Shown one piece after another: positions 27,481 to 36,207 of a stretch of 64,000 nucleotides of DNA. Position 1 is the stretch's first letter. Every line of letters starts with the position of its first letter. This stretch comes from an uncultured Clostridia bacterium (GTDB lineage Bacteria; Bacillota; Clostridia; Oscillospirales; Ruminococcaceae): positions 56,943 through 120,942 of the forward strand of contig CALWNQ010000008.1 in assembly GCA_944382875.1 (NCBI GenBank), given 5' to 3'. The notes under the pieces are model-generated. The model saw only the letters and a program-made list of their open reading frames with translations. It made no database searches and was not told the origin of the DNA. The position numbers were made by a program, and so were the translations under genes.

Positions 27481-29577
27481 TTATCTTACGCCGAACAGAA
27501 GATCGGCATAGGTGGGGAAGGGCCAATATTTTTTGGCGGTGAGTGTTTCCGCCTCGTCGCAGGCTACCCGCAGCTCGCTCATCCGGAGCAGGAGGGTATC
27601 CCGGATAAAATAGGATTCGGTTTCCACATCGGAAGCCTGATGGAGAGAGATCAGCGCCTCTTCCAGTTCACCGATCTTGGCAGCGATCCGGTCGGTCAGA
27701 GCGGAAAGCTTTTTGACCAGTGTGGTTTCATAAGTACAAGCCAGGTTGGCGTCCAGCGCCTTTTTGGCTGCGGCAGATTTTGCAACCTCAGCGGTATAAG
27801 CTTCGACTGCCGGCGCAATTTGGGTTTTTGCCATATCTACCATGGTGTTGGCCTCGATGATAACCGTCTTGCAGTAGTTATCCAGCATGATTTCACAGCG
27901 GGATTTCAGCTCTTCTTCCGAATAAACGCCCTGTTCAGTCAGCATTTTCACGTTTTTGCTGTCCAGCAGGTGCGGCATGCAGTCCGGTGTGGTGCGGTAG
28001 TTCAAAAGGCCGCGTTTTTCAGTTGCTTCTTTGATCCAGCTGTCGTCATAGCCGTTGCCGTTGAAGATGATGTGCTTGTGATCTTTTATAGTCTTTTTGA
28101 TCATTTGGTGGAGAGCGGTTTCAAAGTCTTCAGCACCTTCCAGACGGTCAGCATAAATTTTCAAGGATTCTGCAACCGCGCTGTTGAGCATGATGTTGGC
28201 GCAGGCAATGCTGTTGGAGGAACCGAGCATACGGAACTCAAATTTATTGCCGGTAAAGGCGAAGGGGGAAGTACGGTTCCGGTCGGTGGTATCCCGGTTG
28301 AAATTGGGGAGGACGTCAACGCCCAGCTTCATCTGTGTTTTCTCAACGCCGGCATAGGGGGAATCCGTTTCGATCGCTTCGAGAACGGCGCTCAGTTCAT
28401 CGCCGAGGAAGATCGAAACAACGGCGGGAGGCGCTTCATTTGCGCCCAGACGGTGGTCGTTTCCGGCAGTTGCAACCGAGAGGCGGAGCAGATCCTGATA
28501 ATCATCTACCGCTTTGATAACGGCGCACAGGAAAAGCAGGAACTGTGCGTTTTCATAGGGGGTTTCGCCGGGAGAGAGAAGGTTCTGGCCGGAATCGGTC
28601 GCGATCGACCAGTTGTTATGCTTACCGCTGCCGTTCACACCTGCAAAGGGTTTTTCATGGAGCAGGCAAACCAGACCGTGTTTGGCGGCAACCTTCTGCA
28701 TGATCTCCATGGTCAGCTGGTTGTGGTCGGTGGCGATGTTGGTGGTGGTATAGATGGGGGCGAGTTCGTGCTGAGCAGGCGCAACCTCATTGTGTTCCGT
28801 TTTGGCGAGAATGCCGAGTTTCCACAGCTCCTGGTTCAGATCCTCCATATAAGCGGCTACACGGGGTTTTACCACGCCAAAGTAATGGTCATCCATTTCC
28901 TGGCCTTTGGGCGGCTTGGCGCCGAACAGGGTGCGGCCGGTGAAACGAAGGTCGGGACGCTGGTCATACATTTCTTTTGTGATGAGGAAGTATTCCTGTT
29001 CCGGTCCGACCGAGGAACGTACACATTTTGCGGTATCATTGCCGAACAGCCGCAGGATCCGGAGCGCCTGCCTGTTGAGGGCTTCCATCGAACGAAGCAA
29101 CGGGGTTTTTTTGTCCAGCGCATGCCCGCCGTAGGAACAGAAAGCAGTGGGGATGCAAAGGGTTTTCCCTTTAATAAAAGCATAGGAGGTAGGATCCCAG
29201 GCGGTGTACCCTCTTGCTTCAAAGGTGGCGCGGAGGCCGCCGGAAGGGAAGGAGGAGGCGTCGGGTTCACCCTTAATCAGCTCTTTGCCGGAAAATTCCA
29301 TGATAACGCCGCCGTCGGGGGACGGGGAGATGAAGCTGTCATGCTTTTCGGCGGTGATGCCGGTCAGCGGCTGGAACCAGTGGGTGTAATGGGTGGCGCC
29401 GTTGGCGACGGCCCAGTCTTTCATTGCGGCTGCCACAGCATTAGCAACGCTGATGTCGAGCTGCGCGCCCTCATCAATCGTCTTCCTCTGCGATTCGTAT
29501 ACCTTTGCAGGCAGATTCGCTTTCATTACTCTGTCGTCAAAAACCAGACTGCCAAAATATTCGGGTACGGTTGCCAT
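27481..29577 (-). CDS. glnN: Glutamine synthetase type III
   Basis: Protein of 698 residues, the expected length for the GSIII family and far longer than type I. Family features include GPEQEYFLI (metal and glutamate site), [28 protein letters not shown] and [16 protein letters not shown]. It makes glutamine from glutamate and ammonia. Two close ATGs are possible, 29583 and 29577; the second sits eight bases from AAGGAG. It heads a glnN-amt unit and has a leader with two ANTAR-type hairpin modules. A second, type I synthetase is encoded at 34969. Confidence 0.95.
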   Translation of the reverse strand: MATVPEYFGSLVFDDRVMKANLPAKVYESQRKTIDEGAQLDISVANAVAAAMKDWAVANGATHYTHWFQPLTGITAEKHDSFISPSPDGGVIMEFSGKELIKGEPDASSFPSGGLRATFEARGYTAWDPTSYAFIKGKTLCIPTAFCSYGGHALDKKTPLLRSMEALNRQALRILRLFGNDTAKCVRSSVGPEQEYFLITKEMYDQRPDLRFTGRTLFGAKPPKGQEMDDHYFGVVKPRVAAYMEDLNQELWKLGILAKTEHNEVAPAQHELAPIYTTTNIATDHNQLTMEIMQKVAAKHGLVCLLHEKPFAGVNGSGKHNNWSIATDSGQNLLSPGETPYENAQFLLFLCAVIKAVDDYQDLLRLSVATAGNDHRLGANEAPPAVVSIFLGDELSAVLEAIETDSPYAGVEKTQMKLGVDVLPNFNRDTTDRNRTSPFAFTGNKFEFRMLGSSNSIACANIMLNSAVAESLKIYADRLEGAEDFETALHQMIKKTIKDHKHIIFNGNGYDDSWIKEATEKRGLLNYRTTPDCMPHLLDSKNVKMLTEQGVYSEEELKSRCEIMLDNYCKTVIIEANTMVDMAKTQIAPAVEAYTAEVAKSAAAKKALDANLACTYETTLVKKLSALTDRIAAKIGELEEALISLHQASDVETESYFIRDTLLLRMSELRVACDEAETLTAKKYWPFPTYADLLFGVR

Positions 29578-29603
29578 GATCATTTCTCCTTTTTGCTTGG
29601 AAT

Positions 29604-29658
29604 CAAGAAAGGCAAAGACACCTGTCATGCAGTTTACATGTCAGACGCCTTTGCCTTA
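29604..29658 (-). promoter_or_regulatory. glnN leader module 2: six-base-loop hairpin overlapping a long hairpin
   Basis: On the minus strand AGGC and GUCU enclose AAAGGC (29643-29656). The same stretch is the 5' arm of a long hairpin: AAGGCAAAG against CUUUGCCUU, then UCUG and CAUG helices, ending at UUUCUUG. The U run is weak, so termination here is less sure than at module 1. Confidence 0.5.
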
Positions 29659-29676
29659 CCTATCCATATGTAATTG

Positions 29677-29728
29677 AAAAAGAGAAAAGCGTCCTTGAGC
29701 CTCATTGCTCAAAGACGCCTTTGCCTTT
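29677..29728 (-). promoter_or_regulatory. glnN leader module 1: six-base-loop hairpin overlapping a terminator
   Basis: On the minus strand AAAGGC and GUCUUU enclose the loop AAAGGC (29711-29728). The competing hairpin pairs AAAGGCGTCTTTGAG with its complement over 15 bases, has its own loop AATGAG inside a closing C-G, and is followed by TTTTCTCTTTTT: a good intrinsic terminator. Confidence 0.7.
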
Positions 29729-29737
29729 CTGTCTTGC

Positions 29738-29766
29738 ATTATACACCTGTCATTTTCGGTTGTCAA
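29738..29766 (-). promoter_or_regulatory. glnN-amt promoter
   Basis: TTGACA (29761-29766) and TATAAT (29738-29743), 17-base spacer. The leader is about 155 nt. Confidence 0.88.
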
Positions 29767-29825
29767 GAGGTTTTGCGGAATTTTTTTCAAAAAACGCAGA
29801 AAATTTTGAAAATCAAAAAAATGTA

Positions 29826-29854
29826 TTGACAAAATTCGGGCAAGGCAGTATAAT
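29826..29854 (+). promoter_or_regulatory. Promoter of the glutamate synthase-glnA operon
   Basis: TTGACA (29826-29831) and TATAAT (29849-29854), 17-base spacer. Confidence 0.88.
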
Positions 29855-29861
29855 AATGACT

Positions 29862-29924
29862 AATGAGCAATGGCGTTCATTTTAGTGCAGACAGGTTCTG
29901 TACTGAAATGAGCGCCTTTGTTTT
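29862..29924 (+). promoter_or_regulatory. gltS leader: six-base-loop antiterminator hairpin overlapping a 20-pair terminator
   Basis: AAUGAGC (29862-29868) pairs with GUUCAUU (29875-29881) around the loop AAUGGC. Bases 29872-29891 pair instead with 29897-29916 in a 20-pair stem followed by TTTGTTTT, a strong intrinsic terminator. The two structures share 29872-29881 and cannot coexist, which is the ANTAR antitermination layout. The first hairpin starts almost at the predicted transcript start. Confidence 0.75.
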
Positions 29925-29946
29925 ATATTTCCCCGAAAGGATGGGA

Positions 29947-31047
29947 ATGATGATGAAATTAGAAGGCCAGGTGCGCATCCCTTCCGGATGCGCGATCGCC
30001 GCGGTGATTTCCAAAGAAGGAAAGAGAATGTCCGGTGGGATGATTACAGAGGCAATGAAGCCGATGCACGACCGCTCCAATGGACTGGGCGGCGGTTTTG
30101 CGGGTTACGGGATTTATCCGGAATACCGCGATTTTTATGCACTGCATCTGTTTTTTGATACCCGCGCAACCCGCAAGGAATGTGAGGCGTTTTTAAAAGA
30201 ACGCTTCGAAATTGTACAGTCGGAGATTATCCCGACACGTAAAATCCCCGCGATTACCGATGAGCCGATCATCTGGCGGTATTTTGTTGCGCCGCTGCGT
30301 TCGGTGCTTGCGAGCCTGCAGCTGGATGAAAAGGAATTTGTCGCCCGTACTGTGATGAAGATCAACGCCGAGATGAAAGGCGCCTATGTCTTTTCCAGCG
30401 GAAAGGATATGGGAACCTTTAAAGCGGTTGGTTTTCCCGAGGATGTAGGCGTTTTCTATCGGTTGGAGGAATACGAAGGCTATTCCTGGACGGCGCACGG
30501 CCGTTATCCCACTAACACGCCCGGCTGGTGGGGCGGCGCGCATCCGTTTACCCTGCTCGACTATTCGGTGGTACACAATGGGGAAATTTCTTCCTATGAC
30601 GCGAACCGCCGTTTCATTGAAATGTTTGGGTATAAATGCACCCTGCAGACCGATACCGAGGTAATTACATATTTAATGGATTATCTGCTCCGGGTACAGG
30701 GGCTGACGCTGGGCGAAGCGGCAAGCGTGATCGCCGCTCCGTTCTGGAGTACGATTGAAAACAAGACCGATGAGCAGGACCGGAAAAAACACCTTTACCT
30801 CCGCACCCTTTTCCCAAGCCTTTTGGTAACCGGTCCATTTTCGATCGTATTCGGATTCCGCGGCGGGCTGATGGCGCTCAACGACCGTTTGAAGCTCCGT
30901 TCGATGGTGGTCGGCGAAAAGGACGACCGGGTGTTTATCGCCAGTGAAGAGGCTGCGATCCGTACCATGGAACCGGATGCCGAAAATATCTGGGCGCCGG
31001 CCGGCGGAGAACCGGTTATTATTCAAGTAAAGGAAGGTGCATACTGA
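29947..31047 (+). CDS. Split glutamate synthase, class II glutaminase subunit
   Basis: Protein of 366 residues corresponding to the amidotransferase domain of GltB as found in archaeal-type and GlxB-type systems. The probable nucleophile is the Cys in PSGCAIAAV, about 15 residues in, so processing or a non-terminal Cys is implied. FAGYGIYPEYRDFYALHLFF, then WSAHGRYPTNTPGWWGG-like and YSVVHNGEISSYD segments, are typical of the family. It releases ammonia from glutamine for the next subunit. ATG 29947 follows AAAGG. Its stop overlaps the next start (TGATG). Confidence 0.87.
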   Translation: MMMKLEGQVRIPSGCAIAAVISKEGKRMSGGMITEAMKPMHDRSNGLGGGFAGYGIYPEYRDFYALHLFFDTRATRKECEAFLKERFEIVQSEIIPTRKIPAITDEPIIWRYFVAPLRSVLASLQLDEKEFVARTVMKINAEMKGAYVFSSGKDMGTFKAVGFPEDVGVFYRLEEYEGYSWTAHGRYPTNTPGWWGGAHPFTLLDYSVVHNGEISSYDANRRFIEMFGYKCTLQTDTEVITYLMDYLLRVQGLTLGEAASVIAAPFWSTIENKTDEQDRKKHLYLRTLFPSLLVTGPFSIVFGFRGGLMALNDRLKLRSMVVGEKDDRVFIASEEAAIRTMEPDAENIWAPAGGEPVIIQVKEGAY

Positions 31048-32552
31048 TGGGCGTGGAATTCTTATATCCGGAGTTTGAAGTGCTCCGGAATACGAACCGC
31101 TGTATCGCGTGCCGGGTTTGCGAACGGCAGTGTGCCAATGAGGTGCATTCTTTCGATCCCGATACCGGGCTGATGATGAGCGATGAATCCAAATGTGTCA
31201 ACTGCCAGCGCTGCGTTTCCCTCTGCCCCACAAGGGCGTTGAAAATTGTCAAAAGCGACTGCACGCTGCGGGAAAACGCCAACTGGTCCAACGATACCAT
31301 CCGGGAAATCTATAAACAGGCCAACAGCGGCGGTGTTCTGCTTTCTTCGATGGGCAATCCCAAACCGCTGCCGGTTTATTGGGATAAAATCCTGATCAAC
31401 GCTTCCCAGGTGACCAATCCTCCGATCGATCCGCTGCGGGAACCAATGGAAACCCGTGTTTTTCTGGGCAAGAAGCCGGACCGGGTGGAACGGGATGAAA
31501 ACGGGAAGCTCAGCTGCACGCTGCCTCCGCAGATCCAGCTTTCGATGCCGGTGATGTTCTCGGCGATGAGTTACGGTTCGATCAGCTACAACGCGCACGC
31601 CTCCCTGGCACGCGCGGCGACCGAGCTGGGTATCCTTTACAACACAGGAGAAGGCGGACTGCACGAAGATTTTTACTGCTATGGCCCTAATACCATTGTG
31701 CAGGTTGCGTCCGGCCGTTTTGGCGTCCATGAGGAATATCTGAACGCCGGCGCCGCCATTGAGATCAAGATGGGACAGGGCGCAAAGCCGGGAATCGGCG
31801 GACATCTGCCCGGCGCCAAAATCGTGGGGGATGTTTCCCGTACCCGGATGATTCCGGAAGGCTCCGACGCGATTTCTCCCGCGCCGCACCACGACATCTA
31901 TTCGATCGAAGACCTCCGGCAGCTTGTTTATTCCTTAAAAGAAGCGACCGGTTACCGCAAACCGGTGATTGTCAAGGTGGCGGCTGTTCATAACATTGCA
32001 GCCATCGCGAGCGGTATTGCCCGCAGCGGCGCTGATATTATCGCCATCGACGGGTTCCGCGGCGGCACCGGTGCCGCTCCCACCCGGATCCGTGACAATG
32101 TGGGTATCCCGATTGAGCTGGCGCTGGCCGCAGTGGATCAGCGGCTCCGCGATGAAGGAATCCGCCATCATGTGTCGCTGGTTGTGGGCGGCAGCATCCG
32201 CAGCGCCGCTGATGTCGTCAAGGCGGTCGCCCTTGGAGCGGATGCCTGCTATGTTGCCACCGCGGCGCTTCTCGCGCTGGGATGCCATCTCTGCCGGACC
32301 TGCCAGACCGGCAAGTGCAACTGGGGAATCGCGACGCAGCGTCCCGAACTGGTCAAACGTCTGAATCCGGACATTGGAAACCAGCGTCTGGTCAACCTGA
32401 TGAACGCCTGGCGTCATGAGATTATGGAGCTGATGGGCGGGATGGGAATCAATTCCATCGAGGCTTTACGCGGCAACCGTCTGATGCTGCGCGGAATCGG
32501 GCTGACCGAAAAGGAACTGGAAATCCTTGGGATTTCGCATGCAGGGGAGTGA
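31047..32552 (+). CDS. gltB: Split glutamate synthase, FMN-binding synthase subunit
   Basis: Protein of 501 residues. The N-terminus carries two 4Fe-4S motifs (CIACRVCERQC and CVNCQRCVSLC). The main body is the glutamate synthase FMN barrel (GQGAKPGIGGHLPG, DGFRGGTGAAP, VVGGSIRSAADVVKA). CHLCRTCQTGKCNWG near residue 415 is the 3Fe-4S site. It reduces 2-iminoglutarate to glutamate. This is the archaeal-type architecture with ferredoxin modules rather than the large fused GltB. Confidence 0.93.
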   Translation: MGVEFLYPEFEVLRNTNRCIACRVCERQCANEVHSFDPDTGLMMSDESKCVNCQRCVSLCPTRALKIVKSDCTLRENANWSNDTIREIYKQANSGGVLLSSMGNPKPLPVYWDKILINASQVTNPPIDPLREPMETRVFLGKKPDRVERDENGKLSCTLPPQIQLSMPVMFSAMSYGSISYNAHASLARAATELGILYNTGEGGLHEDFYCYGPNTIVQVASGRFGVHEEYLNAGAAIEIKMGQGAKPGIGGHLPGAKIVGDVSRTRMIPEGSDAISPAPHHDIYSIEDLRQLVYSLKEATGYRKPVIVKVAAVHNIAAIASGIARSGADIIAIDGFRGGTGAAPTRIRDNVGIPIELALAAVDQRLRDEGIRHHVSLVVGGSIRSAADVVKAVALGADACYVATAALLALGCHLCRTCQTGKCNWGIATQRPELVKRLNPDIGNQRLVNLMNAWRHEIMELMGGMGINSIEALRGNRLMLRGIGLTEKELEILGISHAGE

Positions 32553-32557
32553 TTGGG

Positions 32558-32998
32558 ATGAAACGAATTTTTGTAAAAGAAGAATGGTGCCTTGGCTGCC
32601 ATCTCTGTGAATACAACTGTGCCTTCGCAAATTCCGGCCTGCGGGATATGGTCAAGGCGCTGAAAGGAAAACCCATCTATCCCCGCATCCATATCGAGGG
32701 GGACGACCGTGTGACCTATGCGGTATCCTGCCGGCACTGCACCAATCCGATCTGTGTCAAAAGCTGTATCGCGGGTGCTATTTCTCAGACCGACGGGGTT
32801 GTTCGAGTAGATAAGGAAAAATGCGTGGGCTGTCTGACCTGCGTGCTGGTTTGCCCCTATGGCGCACTGGCTCCGTCCGAAAGCGGCGTCATGCAAAAGT
32901 GTGAACTTTGCCTGCAAAATTCTTGCGGGGAACCGGCCTATGTCAAAGGCTGTCCCAATGGAGCGATCGTATATGAAGAACGGGGTGAGTCAGAATGA
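32558..32998 (+). CDS. 4Fe-4S ferredoxin-like subunit of the split glutamate synthase
   Basis: Protein of 146 residues packed with cysteines: CLGCHLCEYNC, CRHCTNPICVKSC, CVGCLTCVLVC and CELCLQNSCGEPAYVKGC. That suggests four 4Fe-4S clusters, as in electron-transfer subunits of the DMSO reductase/HycB type. It probably carries electrons between the NAD(P)H-dependent subunit encoded next and the FMN subunit. The ATG at 32558 lies nine bases after GGGGAG. The stop overlaps the next start by four bases. Confidence 0.85.
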   Translation: MKRIFVKEEWCLGCHLCEYNCAFANSGLRDMVKALKGKPIYPRIHIEGDDRVTYAVSCRHCTNPICVKSCIAGAISQTDGVVRVDKEKCVGCLTCVLVCPYGALAPSESGVMQKCELCLQNSCGEPAYVKGCPNGAIVYEERGESE

Positions 32999-34227
32999 AA
33001 CAGTATGTAATCATCGGAAACGGCACTGCTGCGGCGGGCTGTATCGAAGGAATCCGCGGAATTGACAAAACAGGCTCGATTACCGTTGTGTCGGAGGAAA
33101 ACCACCCGGTTTACTGCCGGCCGCTGATTTCCTACTATCTGGAAAACAAAACCGATCTCGCCCACATGAACTACCGGCGTCCGGATTTTTATGACAAGAT
33201 GGGCTGCAAGGTGCTCTACGGCAGAAAAGCGGTTAAACTGGACCGCGAAAATCAGAAGGTGCTGCTGGATGATGGGACAGAGCTTCCATATACTTCTGTC
33301 TGTGTCGCAACCGGCTCCGCTCCGTTTGTGCCGCCTTTTGCAGGTCTGGAAACAGTGCCGGAAAAATTCTCGTTTATGACGGTGGAGGACGCACTGGATT
33401 TGGAAAAGGCTGTCAATCCGAAAACCAGGGTACTGATTATGGGCGCCGGACTGATCGGCTTAAAATGTGCGGAAGGTCTCCGGGACCGTGTGGGCAGCAT
33501 CACTGTCTGCGATCTGGCTGACCGCATCTTGTCGAGCATTCTGGACACCGAAAGTGCCAAAATGATGCAGAAGCATCTGGAAGAGAATGGCATCCGGTTC
33601 CTGCTGGGAGATACCGCGGAACGGTTTGAGAAAAATACTGCCTTTATGAAAAGCGGCAAGCAGGTGGAATTTGATGTTCTGATTCTTGCGGTTGGTGTTC
33701 GAGCCAATACAGCTCTGGTTAAGGAAGCCGGCGGGGAGGTAAACCGCGGGATTTTGATCAACGAACGGATGGAAACCAGCATCCATGATATTTACGCAGC
33801 AGGCGACTGCACCGAAGGGGAGGATTTTTCTTCTGGACAGAAAAAAGTGATGGCAATTCTTCCCAATGCCTATATGCAGGGGCATGCGGCAGGCGTCAAT
33901 ATGGCCGGGGGCGAAGAAGTGTTCGACCGCGCTATCCCCATGAACTCCATCGGATTTTTCGGACTGCACGCGATGACTGCCGGAAGCTATGAGGGCGAAG
34001 CGCTGGAAGAACGGGAAAAAGGAAAATATAAACGCCTGTTTCTCCGCGACGGCTTGCTGGTTGGTTTCATTCTGATCGGGAAAACCGAACGGGCCGGGAT
34101 TTATACTTCTCTGATCCGGGAAAAAATCCCGCTGGACACCATCAATTTTGAAATGTTGAAAAAAGCTGCAACTTCTGCCGCTTTTCCGATTGAAATCCGT
34201 AGAAAAATGTTTGGAAGTGTGGTATAA
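32995..34227 (+). CDS. FAD/NAD(P)-dependent oxidoreductase subunit (NirB/rubredoxin reductase-like)
   Basis: Protein of 410 residues with two Rossmann folds: IIGNGTAAAGCIEGIRG for FAD and VLIMGAGLIGLKCAEGL for NAD(P), and IYAAGDCTEG near the FAD ribityl site. It resembles the pyridine nucleotide-disulfide oxidoreductases found beside split glutamate synthases and nitrite reductases. It likely feeds electrons from NAD(P)H through the ferredoxin subunit. Start and end overlap or abut its neighbours in the operon. Confidence 0.87.
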   Translation: MKQYVIIGNGTAAAGCIEGIRGIDKTGSITVVSEENHPVYCRPLISYYLENKTDLAHMNYRRPDFYDKMGCKVLYGRKAVKLDRENQKVLLDDGTELPYTSVCVATGSAPFVPPFAGLETVPEKFSFMTVEDALDLEKAVNPKTRVLIMGAGLIGLKCAEGLRDRVGSITVCDLADRILSSILDTESAKMMQKHLEENGIRFLLGDTAERFEKNTAFMKSGKQVEFDVLILAVGVRANTALVKEAGGEVNRGILINERMETSIHDIYAAGDCTEGEDFSSGQKKVMAILPNAYMQGHAAGVNMAGGEEVFDRAIPMNSIGFFGLHAMTAGSYEGEALEEREKGKYKRLFLRDGLLVGFILIGKTERAGIYTSLIREKIPLDTINFEMLKKAATSAAFPIEIRRKMFGSVV

Positions 34228-34228
34228 T

Positions 34229-34951
34229 ATGACAGTATTGGATGCAAAGAGCCTTGATTTCAGGGCACTGAATGAAAAGCTCCGCGGTTTGGCGAGGGAG
34301 TGCAGGCTGAGCGGCTGCTGCGGCCAGCGCTTTATCGGGGCCGGGATGTCGGACCGGCAGATTACCATTGACGGAGTCCCCGGGAACGCCCTCGGCGCTT
34401 ATCTGAATGGCGCTTCCATCACGGTGAATGGCAACGCGCAGGATGCGGTGGGCGATACCATGAATGAAGGGGAAATCATTGTTCGCGGCAATATCGGGGA
34501 CGCAGCCGGATATGCGATGCGCGGTGGGAAAATCTTTGTCAAAGGCAATGCCGGGTATCGAGCCGGAATCCATATGAAAGCCTACCAGCAAAAGGTGCCG
34601 CTGATGGTGATTGGCGGCTGTGCGGGCAGCTTTTTGGGTGAATATCAAGCCGGCGGCGTCATTGTGGTGCTTGGTCTTGGAATTGGCGACAAACGGATTG
34701 TCGGCAATTTTCCCTGCACCGGGATGCACGGCGGAAAAATGTTCCTGCGCGGTGACGCGAGCGGCATCCGTTTTCCGAGCCAGGTCACCGCAAGAGAGGC
34801 ATCCGGCGCTGATTTGGAGGAGCTTCGGGGATATGTGAACCGGCACTGTGAGCTGTTTGGGTTGGATCCGGAGCCGGTGCTCAACGCGCCTTTTACCCTT
34901 GTTACGCCGGACAGCAAAAATCCCTACAAACAGATGTATGTGGCAAATTAG
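34229..34951 (+). CDS. Split glutamate synthase, GXGXG (GltB C-terminal) subunit
   Basis: Protein of 240 residues made mostly of the right-handed beta-helix of the GltB alpha-3 domain, with repeated G-x-x-x-G-x-x-x-x-G turns (GNALGAYLNGASITVNGNAQ, GNIGDAAGYAMRGGKIFVKG, GNFPCTGMHGGKMFLRG). The domain is structural and lines the ammonia path in GltB. The ATG at 34229 starts two bases after the previous stop, with GGAAG about 12 bases upstream; an in-frame upstream ATG at 34190 lies inside the preceding gene. Confidence 0.88.
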   Translation: MTVLDAKSLDFRALNEKLRGLARECRLSGCCGQRFIGAGMSDRQITIDGVPGNALGAYLNGASITVNGNAQDAVGDTMNEGEIIVRGNIGDAAGYAMRGGKIFVKGNAGYRAGIHMKAYQQKVPLMVIGGCAGSFLGEYQAGGVIVVLGLGIGDKRIVGNFPCTGMHGGKMFLRGDASGIRFPSQVTAREASGADLEELRGYVNRHCELFGLDPEPVLNAPFTLVTPDSKNPYKQMYVAN

Positions 34952-34968
34952 AGAAAGCAGGGAATAAA

Positions 34969-36183
34969 ATGATGAAATATTCAAAAGAAGAGGTCGTGCA
35001 GTATGTCCGGGAAGATGATGTCAAATTCATCCGTCTGGCTTTCTGTGATGTGTTCGGCAGACAGAAGAATATCTCGATCATGCCGGAGGAGCTTCCCCGC
35101 GCTTTTGAATATGGTATTGCATTTGATGCGTCGGCGATTGCGGGATTTGGGGACGAAACCTATTCCGACCTTTTGCTCCATCCCGAACCGGAAACATTGA
35201 TGCAGCTCCCGTGGCGGCCGGAACATGGCAAGGTTGTCCGGATGTTTTCGCGCATTTCCTATCCAGACGGGCGGCCGTTTGCGTGCGATACCCGAAGCCT
35301 TTTGAAAAAAGCCGTGGCGGACGCCAAATGTGCCGGCTATACCTTTTCTTTCGGTGCGGAGCAGGAATTTTACCTGTTTCAGCTGGACGAAAACGGCAAA
35401 CCAACCAAAACTCCCTACGATGAGGCCGGATACATGGACATTGCACCCGAAGACCGCGGGGAAAATATCCGCCGGGAAATCTGTCTCACGTTGGAGCAGA
35501 TGGGCATCCGCCCCGAAAGCTCCCACCATGAGGAAGGTCCCGGTCAGAATGAGATTGATTTCCGATATTCTGATGCACTGACAGCAGCCGATAATGCAAT
35601 GACCTTTCAGACGGTGGTCAAAACGGTGGCGCGCCGCAACGGTTTGTTTGCGGACTTTTCCGCGAAACCTTTGGATGGCAAACCGGGCAATGGTTTCCAT
35701 ATCAATATGTCGGTACGGCCAGACAGAGGCTCCGAGAACCTTTGCCATATGATCGCTGGCGTTTTGGAAAAAGCGCCGGATATGACTGCTTTTTTAAACC
35801 CAACAGGGGATTCTTACCGGCGTTTTGGTCAAAACAAGGCCCCGGGCTATGTTTCTTGGTCGAGTGAAAACCGTTCCCAGCTTGTCCGGATTCCGGCGGC
35901 TGTGGGAGAATACCGGCGCGCCGAACTGCGTTCCCCCGATCCCACCGCTAACCCGTATCTGGCTTTTACCCTGATGATTTATGCGGGTTTGTATGGGATC
36001 GAGCAGAAGCTGGATCTTCCGAAAGCGGCCAACTTTAACCTGTTCCGTGCGGATGCGGCAACCCTTTCGGGTTTCCGGAAGCTGCCGGAGGATCTGCCTG
36101 CTGCGCGCAGGATGGCCGCCGCCAGCAACTTTATCCGGGAGCACCTGCCCGCAGCGATTCTGGATATTTACTGCAACCAATAA
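34969..36183 (+). CDS. glnA: Glutamine synthetase type I (short form)
   Basis: Protein of 404 residues with GSI motifs: FGAEQEFYLF, GPGQNEIDFRY, NGFHINMSV (glycine-rich loop and His), NRSQLVRIP and RAELRSPDPTANPYLAF. It is some 40 residues shorter than Bacillus GlnA, mainly at the C-terminus, and no adenylylation tyrosine segment is recognisable. It makes glutamine inside the glutamate synthase operon, giving a GS-GOGAT unit. ATG at 34969 or 34972. The ANTAR gene follows after 24 bases. Confidence 0.92.
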   Translation: MMKYSKEEVVQYVREDDVKFIRLAFCDVFGRQKNISIMPEELPRAFEYGIAFDASAIAGFGDETYSDLLLHPEPETLMQLPWRPEHGKVVRMFSRISYPDGRPFACDTRSLLKKAVADAKCAGYTFSFGAEQEFYLFQLDENGKPTKTPYDEAGYMDIAPEDRGENIRREICLTLEQMGIRPESSHHEEGPGQNEIDFRYSDALTAADNAMTFQTVVKTVARRNGLFADFSAKPLDGKPGNGFHINMSVRPDRGSENLCHMIAGVLEKAPDMTAFLNPTGDSYRRFGQNKAPGYVSWSSENRSQLVRIPAAVGEYRRAELRSPDPTANPYLAFTLMIYAGLYGIEQKLDLPKAANFNLFRADAATLSGFRKLPEDLPAARRMAAASNFIREHLPAAILDIYCNQ

Positions 36184-36207
36184 GGCCGGATAAGGGGGGA
36201 GCAAACA

